DNA from: Scopulibacillus darangshiensis
GTDB taxonomy: Bacteria; Bacillota; Bacilli; Bacillales; Sporolactobacillaceae
DNA: 64,000 nucleotides
Reading direction: 5' to 3'
NCBI RefSeq assembly: GCF_004341035.1
Contig: NZ_SLXK01000003.1
Span: 62,001-126,000 of the forward strand
Each line of letters starts with the position of its first letter. The first letter of the stretch is position 1. Shown one piece after another: positions 1 through 9,512 of the stretch. Made by a program: the position numbers and the translations under genes. The notes beneath the pieces were generated by a model, which was given only the letters and a program-made list of their open reading frames with translations, made no database searches and was not told the origin of the DNA.

Positions 1-1
1 A

Positions 2-3000
2 GACCAAGTCGATACGAAGAAGGTTGCGGGCGCCGCGGCATCCAAAGCAAAGAAGTCTAAGGCCACAGCTTACAAACTTGAGCTGATGAAACGTTCAGCA
101 ATTGTTTCCTCACTTCGAGCAAAGGCCAATGAAACCCAGCATGATGTCAAATCATATTTGACCAAGCAAAAAAAGAAAGGTGAGGTTAAATCCTTCCACT
201 CTTATTACATTGTTAATGGAATGGCTGTTACAGCGACAAAACAAACAGCAGAAAGACTTGCCACATTCCCGGAAATCGAAAAAGTCCTTCCTAATGAAAC
301 CAGACAGCTTGATCCAATCAAGAAGAAACAAGTTAAAGCCAAAAAGTCAAAGGCTAATTCTCAGACATCCTCAATTGAATGGAATATTGAAAAAGTGGGA
401 GCACCTGAAGTGTGGGATATGGGCATTGATGGATCCGGCACGGTCGTTGCCAATATTGATACCGGTGTGCAATGGAACCATCCCGCACTTAAGGAAAAAT
501 ATCGTGGTTACGACGCAGCAAGTAACACTGTGGACCATGAATTTAACTGGTTTGATGCCACAGCGGGACAGTCAGCCCCTTATGATGATCAAGGCCACGG
601 CACACATACCATGGGTACGATGGTCGGATCTGACGGTGACAATCACATCGGTGTTGCTCCTGGTGCTAAATGGATCGCGGTTAAGGCCTTTACAGCAGCT
701 GGCGGGACGGATGCCGATTTGCTTGCCGCGGGGGAATGGATCCTGGCACCAAAAGATGCTGAGGGTAACCCGCACCCGGAAATGGCTCCCGATGTTGTTA
801 ATAACTCATGGGGCGGGGGACCGGGGCTAGATGAATGGTACCGGCCGATGGTGCAAAACTGGAGAGCGGCAGGTATTTTCCCGGAATTTTCGGCGGGTAA
901 CACAACGTTAACAAATCCCGGCGGTCCCGGTTCGGTAGCAAACCCGGGCAACTATCCGGAAAGCTTTACTACTGGTGCAACAGATATTAATGATCAGCTT
1001 GCAGGCTTTTCACTTCAGGGACCGTCTCCTTATGATGAAATCAAGCCCGATGTGTCAGCACCAGGCGTAAACATTCGCTCATCAGTACCGGGAAGTCAGT
1101 ATGAAGGCGGATGGAATGGAACATCAATGGCCGGACCCCATGTTGCAGCGGCGGCAGCACTGCTTCTTCAAGCAGATTCATCCTTAACAGTGGACGACAT
1201 TGAACAAATCTTAATGGATACTGCAGTCCCATTAACAGATGAAGAGTTTCCCGAATCGCCGAACAATGGCTACGGTTACGGACGAATTGACGTCTACAAT
1301 GCTGTTCAAGCTGTTGCTGACGGTTTGGGAACAGTTCAAGGTCAAGTCACAAAAGATGGTGAAGATCTGGAGGCGCCGGTCTACCAGCATGATGGTCCAA
1401 ATGAGGCATATGCCGGTGCCGCTATACCGCTCGACATCAGTGTGCAGGATAATGTCAGCATTACTAAAGTAGAACTGCAATATCGTGTGCAAGGTGCAAG
1501 CGAATGGCAGACGGTTGAAGCTGAAAAAACAAGTGGTGATTATCGCAATGCTGTCTACCAAGCCGTCATACCCGGTGATGTTGTCGCCGAACCGGCTATG
1601 GAGTATAAGTGGACCATTACAGATTATGGCCAAAATAATGTAACAAGCGATCAATATGATGTCACCATTCATCCAGCTTTGACGAATGGCTACCAGCAGG
1701 ATTTTGAAGCAAATCCAATTGGCTGGCTATCCTACGGTGACAATAATACATGGGAATGGGGCAAGCCGACATCTGGACCGGCCGCAGCAGCGTCTGGTGA
1801 AAAAGTCTATGCCACAAACCTTGATCGCGACTATGAAAATAACAGTAATATGACACTCATGATGCCACCCGTTGCTGTACCTGAAGCCGGGAACATGTTC
1901 TTACAGTTCAAACAATGGTACAACATTGAAAACAATTATGATTACGGTCATGTGTTTGTATCAACGGATCAGCAAAACTGGGAGCAGCTGGCTGAATTCA
2001 CCGGTGAAAGCGATGGCTGGCAATCAGCGGAAGTTGATTTATCGGATTATGCTGGACAAACTGTCTTTGTGGCTTTCCATGTCCAATCTGACGGAAGTGT
2101 GCCAAAAGCCGGTTGGTATTTGGACGATGTTGCTCTTAGCGATACGGCAATGGGTGAAACAGCCAAAGCCCATTTAGGCGTACAGCCTAAGCACGGCGAC
2201 AAAGACAAAAAGGAAAATAAAATAGTGAAGAATGAGAAGGCAAAGGATAAAAAGGCAAACAAAAAGCCGGTCGATCCAAGTAAAATGAAGCCTTCCAAAC
2301 CAGATGTTCTTGTTACACCTGACCATCTGAATGTGAACAAGGATGCGAAAGTAAAACCATCCTCGTTGCCGCTTGCTGCTTCGGTCACCGTGCTCGAAAC
2401 TGATCGTTCGGTGAGGACGGACCCTGCTGATGGCCATTATACGATGACCCATGCTGCAGGGGATTACACATTAAAAGCTGAAGCGTACGGATTCCATCCA
2501 GTTGAGCGTTCCGTAGAGATTCCTCGTGATGGATTCGTTACAGCGGACTTCAAGCTCGATCCGATTGCGAAAGGTACCATCACAGGGACAATCACCAACA
2601 AAGCAACAGGCGAGCCTATTGCTGGCGCTGACATCATGCTGATGGAGGATGCTGCTGTTGCTCCTGTCTCGACTGATGAGAACGGGCATTTTTCGATTGA
2701 AGCATATGAAGGCGACTATACGATGCATGTCAGCGCACGAAAATTTTATAGCCAAGATGTGTCAGTTACCGTTGAAGGCGACCAATCGGTTGAAAAGGAT
2801 GTCAATTTGAAGCCGTTCATTGGCTATCCTGGTGAAATCGGCTATGATGATGGCACAGCTGAAAATGCTCACGCTTTTTATGATGCAGGCAACGGCTGGG
2901 CGGTTAAAATGTCGCTTCCGGAAGGAAAAGATCATGCGCTTGTTACCGGCGGATTGTTCCGATTCTGGAATACCGAATGGCCTGTTCCAGGCGGAACGGA

Positions 3001-4165
3001 ATTCCAAGTTGCCATTTATGATGCATCCGGTCCTGACGGGGCTCCGGGCAAAAAGCTGGCTGGACCAATCGACGCAACAGCGCTAAGGAATGATCAATGG
3101 ACGAATGTTGATCTATCGGGAGAAGGGGTCGTTGTTGACGGTGATTTCTACATGGTCTACATTCAGACCCAAGCTAATCCGAATGCACCTGGCCTCGCAA
3201 CAGATGAAAATGGTGAAAATCATGAACGCAGCTGGCAGCTTGTCGGTGGTGCATGGTCTAAATCACCGAAAGAAGAAGGAAACTATATGATCAGGGCTCA
3301 GGTCAGTTATGAAGCTGCGGCACCCGTGATCACCTCGCCGAAGGATGGTACGTTTACAAAGAATGACAAGGTAACCGTTGAAGGTGAAGCAGCACCGGGT
3401 ATGAAAGTAACCATTTTAAATAATGGTGAGAAAGCAGCAACAACCAATGCCACGGATGAAGGGACATTTTCTAAGGAAATCACCCTTCAAAAAGGCGAAA
3501 ACAAACTGACCGCAACCGTATCGACAGATAATGGCACAACTGATCCATCCGAGCCGGTGACGATTGTCCTTGATCAAATCAAACCGAAGCTCTCGATCGA
3601 CAGCCCAAAGGATGATTATAAGACGAATAAAATGGCCGTTAAGGTTGAGGGGAAGGTTGATGAAACTAACCTTGCATGGGTCAAGGTCAACGGGCAAAAG
3701 GCTAAAGTGAATGATGATGGATCGTACGAACACCGCATGCTGTTAGATGACGGAGATAATACGATTAAAGTTGTCGCAAGGGATAAGGCTGGCAACAAAC
3801 GGACGAAGCGGATCACCGTTCACGCCAAGTTCGATGCCCCAGTTGTGGAAAACCTGAAGCCTGATGAAGATGTTAATTTGAAATCGGGTGAATCGGTAAA
3901 AATCGAGCTGGACAGCGAGCCTGGCCTAAAAGCAACCTTCGCCATCCGCATGCCGCTTGTCAATACTATTGCGAATACGGCTAACGTCAATGAGTTGCCG
4001 ATGATGGAAACCGAAGACGGCCACTATGTCGGCTACTGGACCGCACCGTCTGGCCTCAAAGCCGACGGCGGAGAGATCGAGGTTATCCTAAAAGATGATT
4101 ATGGCAATGAGACAAGAGAACTTGCAAAAGGAAAGCTTCATATTAATGTGAAGAAGAAGAAGTAA
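2..4165 (+). CDS. bpr: Bacillopeptidase F-type secreted subtilisin-like serine protease (5' end outside window)
   Basis: This is an S8 (subtilase) family extracellular protease. The reading frame is open from base 2, so the signal peptide and part of the I9-type propeptide lie upstream; the ATG at 86 is internal. Numbered from that ATG, the catalytic triad is D125 (NIDTGV), H171 (GHGTH) and S347 (GTSMAGPH). The catalytic domain is followed by a domain resembling the immune-inhibitor/MAM-like module (about 540-700), a lysine-rich linker (about 700-760), carboxypeptidase-regulatory-like repeats (about 775-930) and Ig-like repeats up to the end. There is no sortase motif or membrane anchor, so it is probably released. 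The size and domain order fit Bpr/Vpr-like proteases; assignment to Bpr is by domain arrangement and is an inference. Confidence 0.88.
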   Translation, partial: DQVDTKKVAGAAASKAKKSKATAYKLELMKRSAIVSSLRAKANETQHDVKSYLTKQKKKGEVKSFHSYYIVNGMAVTATKQTAERLATFPEIEKVLPNETRQLDPIKKKQVKAKKSKANSQTSSIEWNIEKVGAPEVWDMGIDGSGTVVANIDTGVQWNHPALKEKYRGYDAASNTVDHEFNWFDATAGQSAPYDDQGHGTHTMGTMVGSDGDNHIGVAPGAKWIAVKAFTAAGGTDADLLAAGEWILAPKDAEGNPHPEMAPDVVNNSWGGGPGLDEWYRPMVQNWRAAGIFPEFSAGNTTLTNPGGPGSVANPGNYPESFTTGATDINDQLAGFSLQGPSPYDEIKPDVSAPGVNIRSSVPGSQYEGGWNGTSMAGPHVAAAAALLLQADSSLTVDDIEQILMDTAVPLTDEEFPESPNNGYGYGRIDVYNAVQAVADGLGTVQGQVTKDGEDLEAPVYQHDGPNEAYAGAAIPLDISVQDNVSITKVELQYRVQGASEWQTVEAEKTSGDYRNAVYQAVIPGDVVAEPAMEYKWTITDYGQNNVTSDQYDVTIHPALTNGYQQDFEANPIGWLSYGDNNTWEWGKPTSGPAAAASGEKVYATNLDRDYENNSNMTLMMPPVAVPEAGNMFLQFKQWYNIENNYDYGHVFVSTDQQNWEQLAEFTGESDGWQSAEVDLSDYAGQTVFVAFHVQSDGSVPKAGWYLDDVALSDTAMGETAKAHLGVQPKHGDKDKKENKIVKNEKAKDKKANKKPVDPSKMKPSKPDVLVTPDHLNVNKDAKVKPSSLPLAASVTVLETDRSVRTDPADGHYTMTHAAGDYTLKAEAYGFHPVERSVEIPRDGFVTADFKLDPIAKGTITGTITNKATGEPIAGADIMLMEDAAVAPVSTDENGHFSIEAYEGDYTMHVSARKFYSQDVSVTVEGDQSVEKDVNLKPFIGYPGEIGYDDGTAENAHAFYDAGNGWAVKMSLPEGKDHALVTGGLFRFWNTEWPVPGGTEFQVAIYDASGPDGAPGKKLAGPIDATALRNDQWTNVDLSGEGVVVDGDFYMVYIQTQANPNAPGLATDENGENHERSWQLVGGAWSKSPKEEGNYMIRAQVSYEAAAPVITSPKDGTFTKNDKVTVEGEAAPGMKVTILNNGEKAATTNATDEGTFSKEITLQKGENKLTATVSTDNGTTDPSEPVTIVLDQIKPKLSIDSPKDDYKTNKMAVKVEGKVDETNLAWVKVNGQKAKVNDDGSYEHRMLLDDGDNTIKVVARDKAGNKRTKRITVHAKFDAPVVENLKPDEDVNLKSGESVKIELDSEPGLKATFAIRMPLVNTIANTANVNELPMMETEDGHYVGYWTAPSGLKADGGEIEVILKDDYGNETRELAKGKLHINVKKKK

Positions 4166-4184
4166 CCGATTGATGAAAAAAGTT

Positions 4185-4216
4185 GAGCGTTCCCTTTGGC
4201 GGGAACGCTCTTTTTC
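4185..4216 (+). terminator. Rho-independent terminator of the protease gene
   Basis: A perfect 10-bp stem (GAGCGTTCCC / GGGAACGCTC) with a 6-base loop is followed by a T-run, 20 bases after the protease stop codon. Confidence 0.9.
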
Positions 4217-4456
4217 GTGTCAGTGGGAGGGGGGGCGGTGATGGAGGAAGACCCAAAGTCAGCAAAAAATCGGACGAAGGGTCAAATTTTAATCTCGTTT
4301 ATGGTAAGAACTCCAAATTAATGATAACATAATAACATGTAAAATATACTATTTTGGGGAATTTTTATCGTCTTGGCCTGGTCAATTAGTCCGCTGGCTA
4401 GATTAATTTTTAGCGCCATGCCTATAAAATTAATAAAATAGTAAACAGGTTTTGGC

Positions 4457-4600
4457 TTTTTTAGTTAATCAGAAAGTATAACTTTCTGACGCACATAAGT
4501 GCACTGGCTAAAGACGTAACATCCTGTTACAACGCCAGTACTAGCACGTCCTGTGCGTCGCAACTACGCCTCTGTCTTCGCCAATCGGCGAGTTTTCTTT
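4457..4600. repeat. Interspersed structured repeat, copy 1
   Basis: This non-coding element starts with TTTTTTAGTTAATC and an inverted repeat (TCAGAAAGT-ATA-ACTTTCTGA, 4469-4489). It continues with GACGCACATAAG and ends with a small CGCC-aatc-GGCG hairpin and TTTTCTTT. The same beginning and end occur at 57359-57459, and an opposite-orientation relative lies at 57214-57270. It resembles the bcr-type small repeats seen between genes in Bacillus. The rest of the 4217-4641 gap shows no gene. Confidence 0.65.
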
Positions 4601-4641
4601 ACATACCTTGCCAAGCAATTAGCTAATGGAGTGGATATTAG

Positions 4642-5463
4642 ATGGAAAAGATACAAATACATTTAAGTAATAAAGAAATATTTGTGTTACTAGGGCTATT
4701 AGAAGCTCCCGCGGTAATAGGAATAGATAATCCTTTTTCTGGATTACAAGAAGAGGGATTAAAGTATGAATGGGAGTCGGTAATTAAAAACCTTAAAGAT
4801 CGAGAGCTGGTTGGAAAAAGGGAAGATGGGGAACTTTGGATCGATGAAGGACTGATTTCCGCATTATCGGTTATGGCTTACTCCAATACAATTATTCAGG
4901 TTGATGCCCCTGATAAATCATCACAATCGTTTTTTTATTTTGCTGAGGAGTTTGTCATCGAATGTGGGAGAATAAACGATGATTTATACTATTTGCAACA
5001 GAAAAGTGAGCCTAAAATAGCGCTGAAAAATGAGATCTTTCCAAAGGTTGGACTAGAACATAATCAAATATCAAAATCGGGAACGTTGGTTTTACCTGGC
5101 ACGTTAATAAACGATTGGTTAAATGAGAAGGGTGATTTCAACAATTTGGATAGCATTATATGTAGGATCAATAACCTAAACCAAATCCCAGCATTATGGG
5201 CTGACCTTAAGAAGTCATTACATAGAAATGAGAGAATCAATCGAATGATGATGTATCACTTTAATAAGGATCATTGGACTGCAGAAGGGCTATTTGTTGT
5301 TTTTTCGCCTTCAAATAATTGGACACTAAGAATGATAGAAAAGAATGGAAAAGAACTTTTAGAAGCAAAGCAAGTGGATTTATTTGGATTAACAAAGGAG
5401 TACCTTTCAGTGGCGGAAAGCGCTCTAAACGTTGGAAATAATAAAACAATTTTACAGAGGTAA
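4642..5463 (+). CDS. Uncharacterised protein of the T7SS effector locus (DUF5081/EspG-like?)
   Basis: A 273-residue soluble protein with no signal peptide or membrane segment. The start is supported by GGAGTGG eleven bases upstream. The first 75 residues look like a winged-helix fold (a helix-rich segment with a charged beta hairpin, LVGKREDGELWIDEGLI). The remainder alternates strands and helices. It lies next to, and converges with, the LXG effector locus. Its size and sequence style resemble the DUF5081 proteins of Listeria/Bacillus ESX loci, which are compared with EspG-type chaperones. That family placement is from memory and tentative; an effector chaperone role would be inference only. 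Confidence 0.5.
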   Translation: MEKIQIHLSNKEIFVLLGLLEAPAVIGIDNPFSGLQEEGLKYEWESVIKNLKDRELVGKREDGELWIDEGLISALSVMAYSNTIIQVDAPDKSSQSFFYFAEEFVIECGRINDDLYYLQQKSEPKIALKNEIFPKVGLEHNQISKSGTLVLPGTLINDWLNEKGDFNNLDSIICRINNLNQIPALWADLKKSLHRNERINRMMMYHFNKDHWTAEGLFVVFSPSNNWTLRMIEKNGKELLEAKQVDLFGLTKEYLSVAESALNVGNNKTILQR

Positions 5464-5492
5464 TTTAAAGAAGTTCTTATTATACCGCTCAT

Positions 5493-5526
5493 AATTAACC
5501 AAGAGGAATGTACCCCTTGGTTAATT
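5493..5526. terminator. Bidirectional terminator between convergent genes
   Basis: A perfect 11-bp inverted repeat (AATTAACCAAG / CTTGGTTAATT) with a 12-base loop lies between two convergent genes, with A/T-rich flanks on both sides. Confidence 0.7.
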
Positions 5527-5552
5527 TAGTAGGGAATACTAAAATTATTGTA

Positions 5553-5969
5553 TTATTGTATACCCTCAAAATAATTAATAACCTCATTTATGTTATCTGT
5601 ATGGAAAACAGTATGTTCAAAATTAAGCATATAGTCTTGAGTAGCGTAGTGTAATTCGGTGGGACTTATCATTTTTAGCATATTCTTTATCCGATGCTTT
5701 TGTTTGTATTCATCTCTAATTTGATTCATTTTTTCATTTAGTCCCCGAGTTATTAGGAAATAAGGATATTTCCCGGGTTTTATGTCGTTTTTTAAAACCA
5801 TGTCTTGGTTTTCTGTAATATATTTTTGTTTCATTATTGATACGTCGAGGTCATCGATATCTGTGGATACTCCAATTTCGTCAACGACTTCTTCTATTTC
5901 CTTATCGGAAAGATCATTATTAAGATCAAGTAAAATAATATTATAATGATATTCAGGGATATTGGTCAC
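5553..5969 (-). CDS. Hypothetical protein, last gene of the LXG locus
   Basis: A 138-residue acidic soluble protein with a GTG start preceded by AAAGGAG at good spacing (on the minus strand). I do not recognise the family. The sequence has a beta-rich start (YHYNIILLDLNND), an acidic helix, and a helix-rich C-terminal half. It sits 22 bases after the presumed immunity gene and is probably co-transcribed with it and the LXG gene. Position suggests an accessory or second immunity protein, but nothing in the sequence proves this. Confidence 0.6.
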   Translation of the reverse strand: MTNIPEYHYNIILLDLNNDLSDKEIEEVVDEIGVSTDIDDLDVSIMKQKYITENQDMVLKNDIKPGKYPYFLITRGLNEKMNQIRDEYKQKHRIKNMLKMISPTELHYATQDYMLNFEHTVFHTDNINEVINYFEGIQ

Positions 5970-5991
5970 TTTATTGCTCCTTTCTTATTAT

Positions 5992-6723
5992 TCATTTGGA
6001 TTGCTTTTTGCGCTTATGTGACTTGCTATTCTTTGGTCTTTTTTGGAAAATCCTTTCTTTCTTAGGTTTGTTAAGTGTTGGGTATTTTGCCAGTAATGCA
6101 TCTTTATTTTTTATGAAAAAAAAGTATTGATGCAGAAGCTTAACAAACAGAATTGGAAAAATCATTGCTCCTAAAATACATCCAACAAATATAAGTGCTT
6201 TTATATCATCGCTTTTTATAATGGAAAAGATCATTTGACCAAACACGTAACTAAAACCCGGTACTATAGCAATCCATTTCGTCCAAGCCCCGGGACCTTC
6301 CGGGATTTTAATCTTACCATTTATGGATAGATGTTGAATGATGATGACACCGCTAACACTGATTAAATATAAGGCAAGACCAAGATAAAAGAAAAGCAAC
6401 GTTTCAAAGTGCAAAATGTTATACAAAAACTTTTGGGTAACTAAAAAATATAAAAATGATGTTAGCACTCCCCAAACGCCCTGAAAAAGGGTAAAGGATA
6501 ATTCAAATCGATAAGGCGCGATAATATAAACGAGCAGCCAAATGTTCAAGATTATTACTGGAATGATTGCAAGATTAATAAAGAAGGGTAGCCTTGGTAT
6601 CCCAAGCAACGGTAAAAAACCCAAAAGATCTGAAAAAAACAGAACATTCATCATTGCAATAAAGCGAATATCGGTAGGAAATGTTCTTAAAATCAAATAT
6701 TCATTAAACGTTTTTTTATCCAT
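5992..6723 (-). CDS. Polytopic membrane protein, probable immunity protein for the adjacent LXG effector
   Basis: The start chosen is the ATG at 6723, because GTGAAAGGA lies just upstream; an upstream GTG at 6738 would overlap this site. The 243-residue protein has about six hydrophobic segments and a very basic C-terminal tail (KKERIFQKRPKNSKSHKRKKQSK region), which predicts a cytoplasmic C-terminus. It follows the LXG gene by 27 bases. Membrane immunity proteins are known for LXG toxins that insert into membranes (TelE/TipE type), and the LXG protein here has a glycine-rich hydrophobic tip, so an immunity role is likely. No family name is recognised. Confidence 0.7.
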   Translation of the reverse strand: MDKKTFNEYLILRTFPTDIRFIAMMNVLFFSDLLGFLPLLGIPRLPFFINLAIIPVIILNIWLLVYIIAPYRFELSFTLFQGVWGVLTSFLYFLVTQKFLYNILHFETLLFFYLGLALYLISVSGVIIIQHLSINGKIKIPEGPGAWTKWIAIVPGFSYVFGQMIFSIIKSDDIKALIFVGCILGAMIFPILFVKLLHQYFFFIKNKDALLAKYPTLNKPKKERIFQKRPKNSKSHKRKKQSK

Positions 6724-6750
6724 AAATATTCCTTTCACAAAGGATGTTAA

Positions 6751-8256
6751 TTAAAATAAATGTCCAAAAAAGTGTTTTACTCCTTCTATTGCTTTAGTAG
6801 TCCCTTTTTGAATGACGTCACCCACAGAATCTGATTTTCCATCACCGTCTACATCGAACCACTTTACCTCACTAAGGAAATAGGACGTTCCTGCACCTAT
6901 TAAAAATCCCGCTGCCATACCCACTGGTCCTGCCCAAGCACCGGCTAAGGCACCTAATTGTCCTCCAGCAAAGGCTGAAGCACCAATTGAAGCTACACCA
7001 ACGGCCACATCGCTAACAATAAGGCCGGTTATATCACTTCCTGATTGATCTTGTTTTAAACCATTTGATAAATCGGCAACTGTGGATATACCTAATCCTA
7101 ACAATCCTAATTTACCTGATATTCCTTTAAATTTAAGGGCATCTTTTAAGGCGACTTTACCGTTAATTAAGGCATGCACCTCAGCTGGTTTACCATTAAT
7201 TAGGTTATACTGGGTGTATGATTTTTTATTAACGCCAAATAATTCGGGTTTGGTCAATCGTAGTCTATATGTATCCTTACCGCGGGCAGTTGTGTATTTT
7301 TCTTTTAGAACACTGCCTCCCATTTTCTTTATTCTTACCTGCTTAAATACTTGGGCTCCGCCATATCCATTTTGTAGTAATGTAGCACCGGATTTTATGG
7401 GATGATTCGGATCTAAACCTAATGTATTTAACCCATTCCCAAAAACTATCCCTGCTTCTTTTGGTTTCTTTGGCAAACAAATTTGTGGCTTGGATAAAGT
7501 TGTGTTGTTTCTAACCCTTGCTAGGTTGGCGAGAGTATCATATTTATGTAATTGATTTGTTCCGGGCTCCCCAATACTAAAGTTCACATCTTCAATCATA
7601 CCTTGTATAGCTTCATTTTCCCAGACACTATCTTCCATTTTGTGAATCTTGCCTGTGTCTAAGATTAGCCCATTTTTAGACCACTCGTTAAACTTTTTAA
7701 CAAGGCTATTAAATCCATCTAAATTATTTTCCGATTCTTTTAATTTCGCCATACTTGCTTCATCAAGCGCATTTAATTTAGTAATTGTTTTTCTATTATG
7801 CGCTTCAGCCTCATCCATCCGCTTTACAAACGGCATGATAGTAACAGGCTGATCGTTTACCAAATCACTGACTTCCATGAAATGATCATTGATTTTCCCT
7901 ACTGTTTCATGGGTCAGTTCTTCAATTCTGTCGAGGCTTTTTTTGACATCCTCAATGATGAATTCTTCGCGGACAAGGCCGTTATGATCCTCGAATTCTT
8001 TAACACTATTTTTGATATCTTTCAAACCATTTATGTACCGATCCAGGAATTGATTAAGAAGAAGAATGACAGGGATGTGGAGGACTTTGAAGTATTCCTT
8101 AATCGCATTGCCGCCTTCGCCCTTAAGGGAGTCGCCCAAATCAGTGACTTGATTCATCGCATCACGAATCGCAAGAATTTGGTCCTTTTCGTTTTCCTTC
8201 TTTTTAATCGAATGATCAATCCCTTCAGTTATTTCCGATACCTTTAATACTTTCAT
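6751..8256 (-). CDS. LXG-domain T7SS effector with glycine-rich, membrane-active-looking C-terminus
   Basis: A 501-residue protein. Residues 1 to about 210 form a helical LXG domain with the characteristic LKGEGGNAIKEYF motif near residue 44. The middle (about 230-370) is a linker. The C-terminal part (about 375-475) is rich in Gly/Ala with spaced glycines (VGVASIGASAFAGG and GPVGMAAGFLIGAGTSYF), resembling a glycine zipper, and ends with an EF-hand-like DVDGDGKSD segment. The start overlaps the preceding gene by 4 bases. LXG proteins are exported by T7SSb with small helical partners, two of which are encoded just upstream. No nuclease or other enzymatic tip is visible; a pore-forming toxin is the best reading, as inference. 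Confidence 0.85.
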   Translation of the reverse strand: MKVLKVSEITEGIDHSIKKKENEKDQILAIRDAMNQVTDLGDSLKGEGGNAIKEYFKVLHIPVILLLNQFLDRYINGLKDIKNSVKEFEDHNGLVREEFIIEDVKKSLDRIEELTHETVGKINDHFMEVSDLVNDQPVTIMPFVKRMDEAEAHNRKTITKLNALDEASMAKLKESENNLDGFNSLVKKFNEWSKNGLILDTGKIHKMEDSVWENEAIQGMIEDVNFSIGEPGTNQLHKYDTLANLARVRNNTTLSKPQICLPKKPKEAGIVFGNGLNTLGLDPNHPIKSGATLLQNGYGGAQVFKQVRIKKMGGSVLKEKYTTARGKDTYRLRLTKPELFGVNKKSYTQYNLINGKPAEVHALINGKVALKDALKFKGISGKLGLLGLGISTVADLSNGLKQDQSGSDITGLIVSDVAVGVASIGASAFAGGQLGALAGAWAGPVGMAAGFLIGAGTSYFLSEVKWFDVDGDGKSDSVGDVIQKGTTKAIEGVKHFFGHLF

Positions 8257-8540
8257 CGCCTTGACCCCTTGCCAATGTTTGCCGCCAACTCTTCTTCAAC
8301 ATCAATGAACGACTCGATGTTCGTCCAGGCGTCATCCTCAGCTTTTAAAAGAAGTGCTTTGTATTTACTAATAGCTTCATAGTAGGTGTCCTCGATATCT
8401 ATAATTTTTGTCACAACATCCAGTACAGAAGTACTAAATTCGATCGTCGGATTCGAGGTGTTAAGCTCATTTATCTTCCCTTTAAGATTGCTGAAAACCG
8501 GTTCAACATCGCCTTGATTAACTTTTATTTCTGGCATCAT
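8253..8540 (-). CDS. LXG-associated small helical protein (YwqI/DUF5344-like)
   Basis: A 95-residue, mainly helical protein of WXG100-like size. It overlaps the LXG gene by 4 bases (ATGA) and follows a YwqH-like gene by 11 bases. The order YwqH-like, YwqI-like, LXG effector is typical of LXG loci, where the two small proteins bind the LXG helix and support export. The start has a G-rich ribosome site just upstream. The paralogue at 33667 has the same position in its locus. Confidence 0.72.
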   Translation of the reverse strand: MMPEIKVNQGDVEPVFSNLKGKINELNTSNPTIEFSTSVLDVVTKIIDIEDTYYEAISKYKALLLKAEDDAWTNIESFIDVEEELAANIGKGSRR

Positions 8541-8551
8541 ACGCCCCCCTT

Positions 8552-8950
8552 TTACGCACCGTGCATATGGTTTATTCTATTTCTTTTCGATGAAATATCG
8601 TCTGACAGGTCAAGATTAGCATTCTCTAATTGTGAGATTTTGTCTTCTATGCCCTGCAATATAGATTCGACCTGTATTGTCACAATATCATTATAAGCGT
8701 TATCGATAGTTTCACGGATGTCTAAGAACTCAGCAGCATGCTTGCCGGCCCATGATTCTGATGTGAGATCAGGGTTTTTTATCAGATTTTTATACTCAGA
8801 CAGATCATCTTGCCCACCAGTAATATGCCTTTTTGCTTTATGTAATCGTGCTATTTTTTCCTGGTTATCATGTAATGTACTCTGCAACGAAGCAATATCA
8901 TTATTCAGCATTCTAATCATAACTTCATTATCCGGTAACACGTCATCCAC
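8552..8950 (-). CDS. LXG-associated small helical protein (YwqH/DUF5082-like)
   Basis: A 132-residue protein with two long helices around a W-A-G-K-H-A-A-E-F segment (residue about 68), which matches the WxG turn of DUF5082/YwqH proteins. It is the first gene of the minus-strand effector operon. The GTG at 8950 is given as the start; a GTG at 8941 has better spacing to GGGAGTGG and may be the true one. Role: probable targeting partner of the LXG effector for T7SSb export. Confidence 0.75.
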   Translation of the reverse strand: MDDVLPDNEVMIRMLNNDIASLQSTLHDNQEKIARLHKAKRHITGGQDDLSEYKNLIKNPDLTSESWAGKHAAEFLDIRETIDNAYNDIVTIQVESILQGIEDKISQLENANLDLSDDISSKRNRINHMHGA

Positions 8951-9356
8951 TCCCGCGCATTCATTTCATATATTACAATATTACACAATTGTTTCAGAAA
9001 AATAAACATATAAAGGGAAAAACTCCCTAGATACAAGGTTACGCGTCTATCTAAATCACGACTTTTTTTGTCTTTAATCTACGATTCAAATGACAAAAGG
9101 TGACAGATTTCGAAAAATTAAATATAGCTTTTGTGGTCTCCATTATTTTCAGAAGGAATTGGTTTTAATGTGTATAAATGGTTTGGATCTGATTAAATTG
9201 GCATATTTCATCACCCTTGTCGAATCACCTAATCGGTTAAGCCAAGTCATTTTCTGGACAATAACACCTAGAATGGATGAAAATCGGCCGACATTTAAGA
9301 AGGCAGCACTAATCTAAACAGTTTGATGCGCAGATTGGTATAAATATCCATTTTAT

Positions 9357-9395
9357 ATTTTAACATACTTTATAGTTTGAAAAGTATGTTAAAAT
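9357..9395. promoter_or_regulatory. Perfect 14-bp inverted repeat upstream of esxA
   Basis: ATTTTAACATACTT (9357-9370) and AAGTATGTTAAAAT (9382-9395) are exact reverse complements with an 11-base spacer. It lies about 50 bases upstream of the -35 of the T7SS promoter, between it and the divergent effector operon. It could be an operator or, less likely given the weak T-run, a terminator. The remaining 8951-9356 stretch shows no credible gene. Confidence 0.5.
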
Positions 9396-9445
9396 TAATC
9401 TAGATATTTTTGTCGAAAAATACGACGAATTATTTAAATTAACCG

Positions 9446-9474
9446 TTGTTTCCCATCTGAGTTTATTTTATAAT
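9446..9474 (+). promoter_or_regulatory. Sigma-A-type promoter of the T7SS operon
   Basis: TTGTTT (9446-9451), a 17-base spacer and TATAAT (9469-9474). The same elements with the same spacing precede the second esxA (32748-32776), which supports the call. Confidence 0.75.
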
Positions 9475-9512
9475 ACCAAGAGAGGGAAATATATGTAAAA
9501 GGAGAGGTTGAA

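Noticed and set aside
9090-9317. A 75-codon frame on the plus strand between the effector operon and esxA
   Set aside because: It has no ribosome site or recognisable product and lies in a regulatory region.
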